Notes: a model not told the origin generated them from the sequence alone. DNA of 64,000 nt from Welwitschia mirabilis (GCA_051453625.1 JBOZIK010000001.1:214747321-214811320); one strand, 5' to 3'; shown: positions 34,709-47,174, numbered from the stretch's first letter. Numbers and translations are program-made.

Positions 34709-37560
34709 TTTCTTACATTAGAAATAAATTTTTCAAAGAGAAATCATGAAAATAATAGAATAGGAGAAACATCATTTTATTCCTTCTTCATTAATGAGTA
34801 ATGTCACTTAATACAAACAAACCTCTAGTTCAAATGTAAATGTCACAGTTAGAAACAAAATTGCTAAAAGGATATGTAAAAAGTAAAAATCTTTTAGCTT
34901 ATCTTCTAATGATGATATAGAACTTAGAACCAAGAATTCTTATTATTCATACTTTATGTCTACTTCTAAGAATAATTATAAAAAGATCACTAGAAAAATA
35001 TTGGCTAAAACAAGAGCTAAAAAGAGGAGGAATAATAGAATTTCTAATGATAAGAGACCACTTCAAGAATTATTGGTAGAAAGTAGATGCATAATAGAAA
35101 ATAATGTTATGACTAGGAACTAAGTTCCTTCCTTTTTTCTAACCATCTTATGTTTTCCCTTCTTATTTTCAAGATTTATGTGAAAATGACAATGACAATT
35201 TGCAACATTTTAGGGATTTCACCTAATTTAATGAAACATAATATAATCATTTTAGTAAATCCCAACTATCTCCCATAAACTATTATGAATAACAACCATC
35301 TTCTATCCATTATCATGAAGAGGAAGACCCATTTATTATAAAAGAGATAACTATGTTAAAGAAATACTTAATTAGATGAAAAAGAGATAATAAAATACCA
35401 ACAAGAACATAGAAAATCTGATTGAAATTTTTCAATAAAATTTATTATAAATTCAACTCTCTCAAGATACTTTTAAATAAAAAACCTATCCTACTACATT
35501 TCACTTTGAGAAACATGAAGAGAACTTAGAAACAAGTAACAATAGTTCTTGCTTTAACATAGAAAATGAAAGTATGGATTAACCTATGACATTTCACTTA
35601 GTAGAAGATGGACCAAAAAATAAGAATAATGATGATTTAATTTCATTATCTAATAATATAAATGAAGATAACTATTTTTTAGGGGATGATGATTGTAACT
35701 CCATTTACTTCTTTTTAAATACAAATGAAATAAAAGAATTAATTCATGAAAAATCTAAAAATTCTTTAATCAATGTTAAAGATAATAATCACATTTATTC
35801 TTTTGATAAATATAATGAATTAAAAAATAATGACATGCAACATAATAATGAGAATAATGAAAAAGAAGATGGTGATAACAATGTTGAGATACTAGATCAT
35901 AGCCCTAGTTTTCACTTACTTTGTGATGAGGATAAAAGAGTTTAACCTTTAAACGAAGTCCAATATATGAGATTAATGAATAATTCATGTAATGAAGAGA
36001 AATTAGTGGGAATTTAGATAATGAATGGAGTCATCCACCTATGTCATCTAGATAATAGTTAATAATAGCACTTTAACAACAGAAAATAAGGATTATACTT
36101 TAAAATTAATAGAATTATTCAACAAATATAAAGAGTAATTAACTTAGGACAAATAAAAAAATATTCCATTGCATTAAAAAACAATGAGCACTTTTCTTTT
36201 TATGATCTTTTTAATAATCTTTCTAATGAATCCATTAACTTACATAATGAAAATAATCCTTAAGAAAATAATAATGAGCTTAATAAAGAAGAGAATAATA
36301 TAGTCAATGATAATGATAAATATAATAAAGAAAAGGGAAATATTATCAAAGCTAATAATGAAAAATGTAAAGAAATAATTCAACCAAATAATGATGAAGT
36401 CAACAATGAGGAGGAGAGGAATAAAGAAGAACCCATATAAGATCAACCAAACTTAATGGAGAATAGACTTATACCTTCTAATTAAATAAACTAACTTAAA
36501 GAGTCTACACATGTTTCTCCATCTCTTTTACTTGTACTTCCATGTAAAATAAATGACATCCCTCATTCTACTTCTACTTCCACATTATCTTCTGATTTTG
36601 ATAATGATAATATTTTTCATTCTCTCCCATTTGAACATTAAAATAATTATCCAAATCACATCCCTTTCATTCAATTTAATGAAGCACATCACCTTAAGGA
36701 ATCTACTATTAAAATCTCTGAATCTTTTCCTTTTAAAATTCCATGTAAAATTCAAACTAATATCTTTTCCTCTCTCATAAAGTTTACTTTACCTTTTGCT
36801 TTTAATTATTACTATTTTTAAAAGTAAGACTTAGGATATCTTAGAACTCTAAATCAGGTTAAACCTCATCTTCTTAATTCAAATCCATGCTTACAATTGA
36901 ATCTCAAGGAGCTTTTTAAATATGTTAAACCTATTTTAATCAATCATCCTAAGAAGTTTCTTCAAAAGCCTTAGATCCTAAATAATATAATTAATTTCTC
37001 CCATGATTAATATTAAGCTTCTAATAAAATCTATATTTCAAATTATTTTCATCATGAATTTGATAAGAGATTGTTTTTTCATGAATTATATGAAATTTTT
37101 TATCTCTTATATTGCTAATACATCTTGTGGAGACAAAATGTGATTTAATTATGTTTGTTGGAAAAAGCCTTACTTCCTAAGTGAAAATTCAAATCTTAAG
37201 TTACATGATACAAGGATTTTTAAATAATATAAATATCCCTCAAAATCTTATTTAATTTTTTCTTTGAATGGTTCCTTACTTTTACTATATGATAATAATT
37301 ATGATTTACATTATTTCAATAATAGATTATTTTTCAGTGAAATTTAACACTTCTTCTTATCTCTTATTTAAATTCTAAAATTTGTGCTATTAAATTTTTA
37401 TCCTTTTATTATGTTTACTTCCAATTGATTTTACTGAAAAATGATTATATACCTTTTATGTTTTATCAATTGGTAAATATTTGGTTTGATCCTTATTTTC
37501 CTAAGAAAATGCAATATCTTAAGACCATAGCTTTATGAATAAACACTTTTTTCTTTGTTT
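34709..37560 (+). pseudogene. Unassigned acidic ORF of element E
   Basis: I do not recognise this product. Reading through stops, one broad frame contains a Lys/Arg-rich N-terminal part (RKILAKTRAKKRRNN near 34990-35050), an Asp/Glu/Asn-rich middle (open at 35586-35945, for example LKNNDMQHNNENNEKEDGDN), a Ser/Pro-rich part (about 36500-36780), and a C-terminal block (36830-37130) with LGYLRTLNQ, SNPCLQLNLKELF and HHEFDKRLFFHE. The C-terminal block is conserved in element B (9126-9780), which shows past coding function. It occupies the gag-pol position after the primer site. It could encode a non-canonical Gag-like or accessory protein; that is a guess. Confidence 0.55.
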
Positions 37561-39195
37561 TTAATAAAGTATTGAATAGAATTTTGGATTTGAATAAATT
37601 TGTTTTTAGTTTGATTTGTATTTGAATTTTTACTTTGATTTGTGTTTGCTTTGGATTTTATGTTATTATATTTTAAGTCTTGATTTTTATTTAATTTTTC
37701 TTAGGAAGTTAACCTCTAGATGGTTAGATTCTTATCTTTTAGATAAAATACATTTTTAGTGGCTTAGTTGAGATTTCTAATTTGAATAGTAGGGAAATTC
37801 AGAAAAAAATAAAACAAGGGTTAAAAATCCATGAGTTATCAAATCTTAAATATGATAAAAGAAATTATCTTATAATTCCTCATTTCATTATTTAAGTTCT
37901 TTCTTAACTAATTATTTTAATGGACCTCATGCTATTCCTTGAAAATTTTTAACTTAACTCATGTTTTACTTTATTATGTTACCATGACTAGTAATTTTTC
38001 CTTGGGCATTCAAGTAATAAGATTGAATTCACCCAATCTTGAAACTTTCAAATGTCTATGAACTTAATTTTAAAATAAGATACTTTGGTTTTTTGTGTTT
38101 TCTTTCAATGGTGTGAGTCCTTAGTTGTTTGAGGGTGTTTTTTCTTGTATTATATCTCATTTATTCACCTTCATCTTTAAGATTATGTGGTCATGTAGGA
38201 TTAATTTTGAAGAAGTATTTTTGGGGAAAAAAGAGTGAGAGAAAAAGAAAATAATGATCATGATCTATTATTATTGTACTAAATATATAATCACCATGAT
38301 ATCCTATCATACTAGAATAAGTTTTCTCTTGAAGGATCTTTGGTAGTGTTTTTAGCTATGGAAACTCCACTAGGAGGTTAATTGGTCATGGTTCATGAGT
38401 TCTTACTTCTTTGACTATGGCTACACTCCCTTCATCATGTAATAATAATAAATACTTTGATGCTATGGGAATAGTGGTATTCCTTGTATTATCATAGGTG
38501 TTTCTTATTTCTTAGACTCAATGAGCTTACAGTATTATGACATGATCAATTCACTTTTGAGGATTTAGGTTTATTTTAGGGTGTAAGTAGATGAGTTCAT
38601 TTTTTAGTAGCTTTTTATCTTAACATTCATTATTTTAAATCGTTAGTTATTTGGCATCATCATAATTACTGCATATTCAAGTGGTACTTTATAAATTTTT
38701 TGCATTATTTTATGCATCATTAATTAAATGATTTTATGATTTTTTTCATAAGGGTTTACTAGGTTTAGATTTAGGGTAGGTACATAATTATCTTCACATT
38801 TCTAGTTGTCTATTTTTATTTTGTCTTCCTTAGTTGTTTTCTTTGGTATTTTGAAGTCATTTCCATACTTTTTCATTACAAATATACAAGACTTAATCGT
38901 TTAGTAGTTTTCTTTTTTTTTTCATTTTTAACTTTTTCTTTATAGAATTTAATTTCTTTTAGCAAATAATGTTTCTCTGATTAATAATAGTAATATTTTT
39001 TTTCATCTATTGTTTTAGAATCTTCTTAAGTTTATTTCTTTAATTTTATTTATGTTTTTTATGCATCTAGTACTATTTTTTAATAATTATAAGTTCATGA
39101 CACATTTTCTAATCTTCCTTAACTTGGTGCATTATAAATTCACCTCCTTATCATGCCATATTTATCATGATTCTTAGTAATTTTCCATCTTTTGA
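37561..39195 (+). other. 3' non-coding region of element E
   Basis: T-rich with no gene seen. About 37990-38060 aligns with about 9930-10040 in element B, supporting a shared ancestor downstream of the ORF as well. Confidence 0.45.
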
Positions 39196-39651
39196 TGTCA
39201 TGTCTAGATTTTCAAGGTTCGAGAATTTTTAATATAATTATTAATGTCATAATCTAGTTTAATTTATGTATGTATTTATTTTAATTTTCTCAGTGGTGTA
39301 ATTTTTATTGAGAAAACTTTATGCCATAATGCTTACATTTTTAAGTATTACTTTATTGTAAATTTTAGTGATTTAATTTTTATTGCTAATTCATTTTAAT
39401 TATGAAAAATAGTTATTATGTGGTTCTAGAAATTACTAGTTATGAGAATTATTTTAATTTACATGTAGAAAATTGTTATTATTATTATGAAATGCCTAGT
39501 GGCTTGGCAAGGGTTATAGAATTCCCATCACTTTCACCACTTTCACACCTCCTAGCACTTCCACCACACCACTTTCACCACATCACTTCTACCATTTTCA
39601 CCATTTTTATGACTTCATTATGATTTCCTTTTATCATCCTATACTTCCTAC

Positions 39652-39660
39652 TATAAATAA
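39652..39660 (+). promoter_or_regulatory. Putative TATA box, family F LTR copy 1
   Basis: CTATAAATAA follows a pyrimidine/CAC-rich tract and is conserved at 58119-58127 in copy 2. This is likely the LTR promoter. Confidence 0.5.
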
Positions 39661-40091
39661 GATCCTCTTTTCTTCATATTTCATATCTTGAAAGGTCTTT
39701 GTCATTAAATCTTGTGATCTTAATCTTGGATCTTGGAAAATCTTTAGAGAATAAGAGCCTTGAAATATTTAGAAGCCCTTCAAAATTATTTCAATTTCGG
39801 TATAGTTCATGAATTACTTAAATTTTTATATGGTTCCTGATTTTTCATTTCATTCCCAATTGATTTATGGACCTCGTTTATTCTTAAATGATCTTGTCTA
39901 TTTCTTACATTTCTCTCTATTTTCATGTTTTGCATTTCTTGAAAGCCTGTTTATCTATATACTATTGAAAGCTTGTAAATTATGTATAATTTTAATGCCA
40001 TGTTTTATTTAAGATCTCTCTATCTTGATCCTTTTCATAATATTTTGAGTTAGTCACCTTATTGATTTATATTAATATAAGCTAATGTGCT

Positions 40092-40285
40092 AAGAAATTT
40101 ACCTTCAGAAAGTAATGGGGAGTAGACAAGGTCCTCTCTGGATATTATACATGGTCTATTTACCTTTAGAAAGTAATCAGGAGTAGATGAGACCCTCTCT
40201 AGATATTATGAATGAAAGTTATTACAATATATGTCTAGAGAGTAAAGGGAAGCAGATAAGGCCTCCTCTAGATGATTACAACTAG
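40092..40285 (+). repeat. Minisatellite of about 64 bp, copy 1
   Basis: Three units of the form TTTACCTTTAGAAAGTAAT / GGAGTAGATGAG / CCCTCTCTAGATATTA lie at about 62-69 bp spacing. The same unit is found at 58519-59190. Confidence 0.7.
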
Positions 40286-40330
40286 ATAATTTCAAATTAT
40301 TATTTGAATATGTTTTGCAATGTACTTAGA

Positions 40331-40990
40331 TCGTTTAAAGCACTTCTTAAATTATTGGCATTGCATTTTTGATTTTTTTATATCACATATCAATTTTCTT
40401 GAGAATTGTATCTTGATGTTGAAACCTCCCCTTGCCAAACCTTGCCATGGATCATACTGAAAACTGTGAAGGTACAATTCTCCCTTCATGCCTATTGTGT
40501 AGGAAGTGCTTTAAGAATAAGGCAAAGAGANNNNNNNNNNNNNNNNNNNNNNNNNNNNNNNNNNNNNNNNNNNNNNNNNNNNNNNNNNNNNNNNNNNNNN
40601 NNNNNNNNNNNNNNNNNNNNNNNNNNNNNNNNNNNNNNNNNNNNNNNNNNNNNNNNNNNNNNNNNNNNNNNNNNNNNNNNNNNNNNNNNNNNNNNNNNNN
40701 NNNNNNNNNNNNNNNNNNNNNNNNNNNNNNNNNNNNNNNNNNNNNNNNNNNNNNNNNNNNNNNNNNNNNNNNNNNNNNNNNNNNNNNCTTGTAAAAATAT
40801 CGATAATGCTTTACTATTGAGGAAACCAAGACATTTTAAAGAAAGTTATTATCCCATAAATTTAAATTGTTAGATTAATTATGGAGTTATAATAATTTAT
40901 TATGTTTCTTAATTTCTCATAGTCCATTATTTCTTAAATGTTGAAATTATTATTATCATAGGAATAAAATTATTATCATAGTTTTGAGTA
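40331..40990. other. Unassigned stretch with a 257-N gap
   Basis: No gene supported. The ORFs drawn across 40531-40787 consist mostly of Ns. Confidence 0.4.
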
Positions 40991-41009
40991 AAAAGTAGAA
41001 AAGAGTGGA

Positions 41010-41220
41010 GCACATGGGATTTGAAACCACAACCTCATTTTCCATTCCTCTCCCCTCTTACCATTATACTAATAATCCATGCTGTAAAAGAAGACGTTTT
41101 AAATACATTGAAGCATTTGGTGTCTATTATTATTTAAAATAAATAGAGTAGTCTAGATTCAAACTACTAATCTTCTCATTGATATCTCTTTTTCTTAACC
41201 ATTATGCTAGATAAGAAATA
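41010..41220 (-). other. Two tRNA-like (Pol III promoter-like) segments
   Basis: On the minus strand, 41081-41010 reads TTAGTATAATGGTAAGAG (box A-like) and then GTGGTTTCAAATCCC (box B-like). A second unit at 41212-41148 reads CTAGCATAATGGTTAAG and then AGTTTGAATCTAG. The spacing suits a tRNA, but acceptor-stem pairing is absent, so these are not functional tRNA genes. Such segments occur in plant SINEs and in some LTRs. They lie just before a possible LTR end at 41359. Confidence 0.45.
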
Positions 41221-41361
41221 CATTAATTGGTAGAGGCGTTGTAAATTATAACTAAGTAACCTTTGAAATACTTATCATAAAACCATAATCTTGTATATCC
41301 TTAGGTATGTTTGACTACTACTTACAAGTTATTTATATTATAAAAATTTATGTATCACATT

Positions 41362-41373
41362 TGATATTAGAGC
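41362..41373 (+). promoter_or_regulatory. Possible Met-type primer-binding site of a fragmentary LTR element
   Basis: TGATATTAGAGC matches TGGTATCAGAGC except for one G-to-A and one C-to-T change, and follows ATCACA, a plausible LTR end. No gag follows, so only an LTR-plus-primer-site fragment is likely. Confidence 0.4.
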
Positions 41374-41820
41374 TAGATGAAAATTTTAAGTGTGAAAATC
41401 AGGTTGTCAAATTTGAACTTCCTAATAACTTCTGAAACCTACCTGATACTATCTAATCTTAACTTATTTTATTTATAATTTTAATTTTTCCAATCTTTTG
41501 AGAATCCTTTTGTCCACCTTGTCATCCACATGATTAGAAAGAACAATGCACTAATATCTTCTAAGGCATACCATTTTTTATTTCGTCTTTTTTTTATCCT
41601 TCTTTTCATGCATAAAATATTGTTCTAAAGCCCATCTATTTTGCTTACTTATACATAACTTTCATATTAATATTTTTCCTTCTTACATTAATATAATATG
41701 GGATGTATTGATTCAACTCTGAGGCAAAAGTACATATATTTTGAGATATTTAAACTATAAATTTTAAAGTTTTGAGGGTCATTTTGAATTTTTATAATAC
41801 ATATCTATAATGTACTTGTA

Positions 41821-43690
41821 TAATTTTGATTACTTATTATTTAAATAAGATGCATAATAGATAATGTTTAGTAAAACCATGTGCTTAATAGTAGAATATT
41901 TGTAGTTTGTTTTTCTATAGAGGTATTCTAATCAATTCAAGAAACTATAGATAAAGGGAATAAATGTTATGATTATTTTCTATATATTTTCCTTGTAGAT
42001 TATGCTTGAAGACTAAATGTTAAAATTATAAATATCATTTTTGAGTCATGTTTATATCACTTATATAAGTTATTATAGTTATATTCTATGATGATTCTCT
42101 TTATTATAACATTCAATCTGTACCTTTTTTATATGCTAAAAGTTTTAAGTAGGGGATTAACTCATGGGTAAGTGTCTTAATCTTATTCTCTGATGAGTTT
42201 AGATGTAGCCATTTAATTTTACAAACTGATTTTTAAAAGTCTATCATCCCTATAATTATCTAGATGAAATACTGTATGATAGCATGGTTACAATATTTGC
42301 TAAGATAAAACATTTAATTTAATATTTTTTGATATTTCATCATACATAATAGAATTTTTGAACTTGATTTACATACCCCTAGTTAATGTTTATCTTAACT
42401 AATTTGGCTCATAATTATGGTTGTTTAACAACTTTATCAAAGACTAAAAAGACTAAGTGATGGGCTATGTTGTAATACTAAATTACATATGTTTGATGAA
42501 GTATTTTAAGTAGTTTTATAGGACATTTAAATCGGTTTAAGTAGAAAATGATGATTATTGAGAGTCAAGTAGAAAATCACAGAGATACATAATCATTAAT
42601 ACATTGAAAGGCATTTTAGATGATCTCTAATAGTTTACATTTTGAGGAGAAACTAATGATTTGCAAGGCTAATTTGACTTGATAAATAGATTTAAAAAGT
42701 ATANNNNNNNNNNNNNNNNNNNNNNNNNNNNNNNNNNNNNNNNNNNNNNNNNNNNNNNNNNNNNNNNNNNNNNNNNNNNNNNNNNNNNNNNNNNNNNNNN
42801 NNNTTATCTAATTTTGATTACCTATTATTTAAATGAGATGCATAATAGATAATGTTTAGTAAAACCATGTGCTTAATAGTAGAATATTTGTAGTTTGTTT
42901 TTCTATAGAGTATGCTAATCAATTCAAGAAACTATAGATAAAGGGAATAAATGTTATGATTATTTTCTATATTTTTTTCTTGTAGATTATGCTTGAAGAC
43001 TAAATGTTTAAATTATAAATATCAGTTTTGAGTCATGTTCATATCACTTATATAAGTTATTATAGTTATATCTTATGATGATTCTCTTTATTATAACATT
43101 CAATCTGTATCTTTTTTATATGCTAAAAGTTTTAAGTGGGGGATTAACTCATGGATAAGTGTCTTAATCTTATTCTCTGATGAGTTTAGATGTAGGCATT
43201 TAATTTTACAAACTGATTTTTAAAATTCTATCATCCCTATAATTATCTAGATGAAATACTGTATGATAGCATCGTTACAATATTTGCTAAGATAAAACAT
43301 TTAATTTAACATTTTTTAATATTTCATCATACATAATAGAATTTTGAAACTTGATTTACATACTCCTAGTTAATGTTTATCTTAACTAATTTGACTTATA
43401 ATTATGGTTGTTTGACAACTTTATCAAAGACTAAAAAGACTAAGTGATGGGCTATGTTGCAATACTAAATTATATATTTTTGATGAAGTATTTTAAGTAG
43501 TTTTATAGGACATTTAAATTAGTTTAAGTAGAAAATTATGATTATTGAGAGTCAAGTAGAAAATCACAGAGATACACACTCACTAATACATTGGAAGGCA
43601 TTTTAGATGATTTCTAATAGTTTACATTTTGAGGAGAAATTAATGATTTGCAAGGCTAATTTGACTTGATAAATAGATTTAAAAAGTCTA
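41821..43690. repeat. About 884-bp duplicate flanking a 100-N gap
   Basis: Positions 41821-42703 repeat at 42806-43690 with few differences, around the gap 42704-42803. The block includes the purine tract and the first 235 bases of the 3' LTR of element E, so the first copy has an LTR start (about 42467) leading into the gap. Confidence 0.85.
43442..43454 (+). promoter_or_regulatory. Polypurine tract of element E
   Basis: AAGTGATGGGCTA directly precedes the LTR start TGTTG. The GGGCTA end is shared with elements A and B. Confidence 0.65.
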
Positions 43691-44699
43691 TCATCCATCC
43701 CATCATCAAAATTATAGGACGAATGACACCAATTATATGTTAACAAGGATGATGATGAATCTAAACATGAAAGATAATTTGGATCCTCTTATGATGTGTC
43801 ATCATCTCTGTCATCATCTAGACAGTAGTTAAGATGACACATAAAATTATTCAATGCACTAGACTTTATTAAACTTGTCTAATGTATCATTCATCTACTA
43901 TGCACTATTAGGATTTCTGTTGCATCTATTATATTTATTGTTTTTAGAGTTTGCAATTGTAAATAAATAGCACCTTCATCCTTACTATAATTTTATCTAC
44001 TTTGGCATTAAAAATTCTCATAATGGAAGATTCAAGGATAGAAGGTCCATCTTCTAGTTATAGAGAGGAGTCTTCCTTAGTGTTGGGCTATGTCGCCTTT
44101 ATTTAGGTGTTGATGCTTTGAAATATGATGTTGGTTTCACTCTAGTTAAAATATTATTTTAGTGTAGTCATGTTCATGTTCTTTATGATTTACATTAATT
44201 ATGATTTCATGATAGTTTTATAGGTAATATAGATCATCAAGAGTAACCCTTATCAATGTTGAAATCATTAGTTTAGGATATTTATTGCATTGCATTTTAT
44301 ATTTACTAGCTTAATCGTTACATGTTTTCTGTATTCTCTTCAATGTACTCGATATCTTACATTAGTTAGGATTAGTAATAGCTTTCTTAATTGATCTAGT
44401 TTATACAGGGTATATCTTGATGATAAAGATTTGATAGTCAAATAGATATTGTATTTAGAGTAGTTTGCATTTCATAGTATATTTATTTTCTTGAATTAAA
44501 CTTTTCATTATTGAACCTAAAATAAAAATACAAAAATACATTGCTTAAATTAATTCTCTATCTTTGAGCCTAGTGCCTTTGATAGATTACAACATTTAGG
44601 TTTACTCCCATCTATACTAGTATGTGTGTCTTACAATATATTTGTGATTGACAAGATTTAACTAAGGACATAATGATTACATAAATACGCATCATAACA
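43455..44699 (+). repeat. 3' LTR of element E
   Basis: 1245 bp, TGTTG...ATAACA, aligning end to end with 32496-33704. It carries two palindromic motifs (43688-43730, 43798-43840). Differences between the two LTRs look mostly like transitions. Confidence 0.9.
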
Positions 44700-46317
44700 A
44701 AGATTTATAAAGTGGTCTTATAGCATATAAAATGAATCTCATACAAGATGGAGTCTTAAAAAAAACCTATTACATTTAAGGCAAGTTAAAGCACAAAATA
44801 AAGTTCAAAAAAAAAGTCAAAGAAAGAATAGAAAGAAGATAACTTTGATGATGAAGATGAGGAACTTTATTTAATCATGAAAAGAATAAAGAAAATTCTT
44901 GCACAGAAATACAACAAAATAGGAGAATTTAGAAAACCATCTAAATTCTAAGCAAAAGGTAACTTTAAATGTAATTCTTTTAGTAATACTTCTTTTTCTG
45001 ATGTTTCAAAAATAGAATGTTGAATTTGTGGAGGACAAGAACATATAGCCTCAAAATATCCTAGTACTAACAAAATGTAGGATCAGGAACCAAAAAAAAA
45101 AAANNNNNNNNNNNNNNNNNNNNNNNNNNNNNNNNNNNNNNNNNNNNNNNNNNNNNNNNNNNNNNNNNNNNNNNNNNNNNNNNNNNNNNNNNNNNNNNNN
45201 NNNNNNNNNNNNNNNNNNNNNNNNNNNNNNNNNNNNNNNNNNNNNNNNNNNNNNNNNNNNNNNNNNNNNNNNNNNNNNNNNNNNNNNNNNNNNNNNNNNN
45301 NNNNNNNNNNNNNNNNNNNNNNNNNNNNNNNNNNNNNNNNNNNNNNNNNNNNNNNNNNNNNNNNNNNNNNNNNNNNNNNNNNNNNNNNNNNNNNNNNNNN
45401 NNNNNNNNNNNNNNNNNNNNNNNNNNNNNNNNNNNNNNNNNNNNNNNNNNNNNNNNNNNNNNNNNNNNNNNNNNNNNNNNNNNNNNNNNNNNNNNNNNNN
45501 NNNNNNNNNNNNNNNNNNNNNNNNNNNNNNNNNNNNNNNNNNNNNNNNNNNNNNNNNNNNNNNNNNNNNNNNNNNNNNNNNNNNCATCTGATGATGAGAA
45601 ATCTCATCCTTCCTTCATGATTTTTGTATACTTTTAAGAAGAAGATGATGAAAGAGAAGAAGAATATAATTCAGAAAGTAAGGATGATACAAGTATGAGT
45701 ATTCAAGAAAGACAAGAACTATTAGATTCAAAAAGGTTCAATGAGAAATTAACCTAAGGAAAAAAGACTTTGAGTATCATGCTTGGATGATGTAGAAATT
45801 CAAATGACAAGATTGGCTTGAATACAAAGAAGCTTCTACTGTAACTTTAGCTACCTTTGTTGATGAATGAAATTATATACCAAGTTATGAACATTAGCAT
45901 TTACAAAGAATATCATTTTCTATTATTATTATAACAGAGGTTATTATCAATATAGATATCCAATGAAATTTAAAAACAAGCATTATATTAACAATGCCAA
46001 AAGGCATAGTAGAATGATACATCATTTTATATAGAATAGACCAAGAAATGTTTGGATACCAAAAGCAAAACCAGCACTCATAACATAAACCACCTTATGA
46101 GGTACTTCTAATAATGAAATCAAATGTTTATTAAGAAAAACAAGAGAAGTAAAGAATTGACATGAAAATAGGGACTTAATATAGCTCAAAAGGCATAATA
46201 AAGACATCATAATACAAGATACCATTGATCTACTTATGATGTAGTTACAAAATCTCAAGGCTAGAAAAGTCATGATTATTGATCCAAGAACTTGGAAATT
46301 GAAAATTGCCCAATCAG
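44700..46317 (+). pseudogene. Copia gag, C-terminal part (Copia-2)
   Basis: It continues the gag of 31864-32495. It shows AYKMNLIQDGVLKK, then DDEDEELYLIMKRIKKIL (the acidic D-E-x-x-L-x-x-x-x-F-K-x-x-L segment), then EC*ICGGQEHIASKY (45015-45059). The last is a zinc knuckle with Trp as TGA and the last Cys as Tyr. After a 481-N gap it has an acidic stretch and RPRNVWIPKAKPAL (about 46035-46080), the segment before the copia protease. The protease W-Y-x-D-S-G block is missing: the sequence jumps to a lysine-rich part that in Copia-1 lies about 300 bp after it. It ends at CAG|GTAAGT. Confidence 0.8.
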
Positions 46318-46977
46318 GTAAGTAAACAAGTCATATGTTTCAATTTCTCAACTTTACATTATATTTATCTTATGACTTGAGATTATTATTAGATGTAGTT
46401 AGATGTAGTTAAAGTTAAACTATGTGCTTGATATTTATTTCTTTGAAGTACTATTGTTATAGTTATAGGTCTTTTTTAAAAAATCTAGAACTTCTATTAT
46501 AGACATATTTAGTTTTATAGACATCTCTGGATAAGATGTAATAAGATGCATAAACATCTTGAAACTATATCTCTTAAGTTTAGCAGACATCTTAAAAGGG
46601 TAGATATGTTAATTTAATTTCTATAAATAGATGTCTTAAGTTTTATATACATATTATCAGTAAGAAAATATATTAAAATTTTTTAAAAGTAAACATCTTT
46701 AATTTTACAGATGTCTAATTTTTATGTTATAGACATCTTTTATGTTGTAGACATCTTGACTGTACTGATGCAGAAAATAAAATGCATTAAAAACCTAGGG
46801 ATTTAACCCTTTTTATTTATGAAAGAAACCACCAAATATCATTTTAAAGTCCTCACTTAAGAGATGTCTTTCTCAAAAGATTTCTTAGGCTTTATTTTAT
46901 CAAATTTCTCTTGTAAAACATCTTGGATTTTTAAGACATCTTAACAGTAAGTAAGAATAATGTTTTCTCTTAAATAG
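46318..46977 (+). other. Intron-like block in Copia-2
   Basis: It begins at CAATCAG|GTAAGT and ends TTTTCTCTTAAATAG|GTCC, 660 bp, AT-rich. It is collinear with 16921-17830 of Copia-1. It contains about ten AGACATCT/AGATGTCT octamers or one-base variants. It lies between gag(-pro) and the plant-type ORF. Confidence 0.45.
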
Positions 46978-47174
46978 GTCCATATTTTTTATAGTTTCTT
47001 TTATTTTAATTAATTTTTAGTTACATTTTGTTTGTATCTCAGACATAAGATTAAAAGAAAGGCAGTTAGTACTTNNNNNNNNNNNNNNNNNNNNNNNNNN
47101 NNNNNNNNNNNNNNNNNNNNNNNNNNNNNNNNNNNNNNNNNNNNNNNNNNNNNNNNNNNNNNNNNNNNNNNNNN

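Larger units (their letters stand above)
39196..40330 (+). repeat. LTR-like sequence, family F copy 1
   Basis: It aligns with 57548-59190. Both contain TTTCAAGGT near the start, a TAGTGNCTTNGCAAGG block (39496-39512; 57989-58005), a CACTTTCACCA-rich tract and a TATAAATA box (39652-39660; 58119-58127). Both then have ATCTTGAAAGG/ATCTTAAGAAA text and a minisatellite. The boundaries are uncertain; TGTCAT near 39196 is the best start. It is probably a solo LTR or fragment inserted in element E. Confidence 0.55.
32496..44699 (+). mobile_element. Gypsy-like non-autonomous element E nested in Copia-2 gag
   Basis: The LTRs at 32496-33704 and 43455-44699 both start TGTTG and end ACA. Flanks AAGAG (32491-32495) and AAGAT (44700-44704) match at four of five bases. 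A tRNA-Asp-type primer site follows the 5' LTR, and a purine tract AAGTGATGGGCTA precedes the 3' LTR. Copia gag reads on from one side of the element to the other, confirming insertion. The interior holds an acidic unassigned ORF (34709-37560) and an LTR-like insert (39196-40330), but no gag, protease, RT or integrase that I recognise. Confidence 0.85.

Noticed and set aside
36240-36446. Minus-strand 68-codon Ile/Phe-rich ORF resembling a membrane protein
   Set aside because: It is the antisense shadow of the Asn/Lys/Glu-rich plus-strand ORF of element E.
41010-41085. A functional tRNA gene
   Set aside because: Box A- and box B-like text is present, but the ends do not form an acceptor stem and no convincing anticodon arm is seen.
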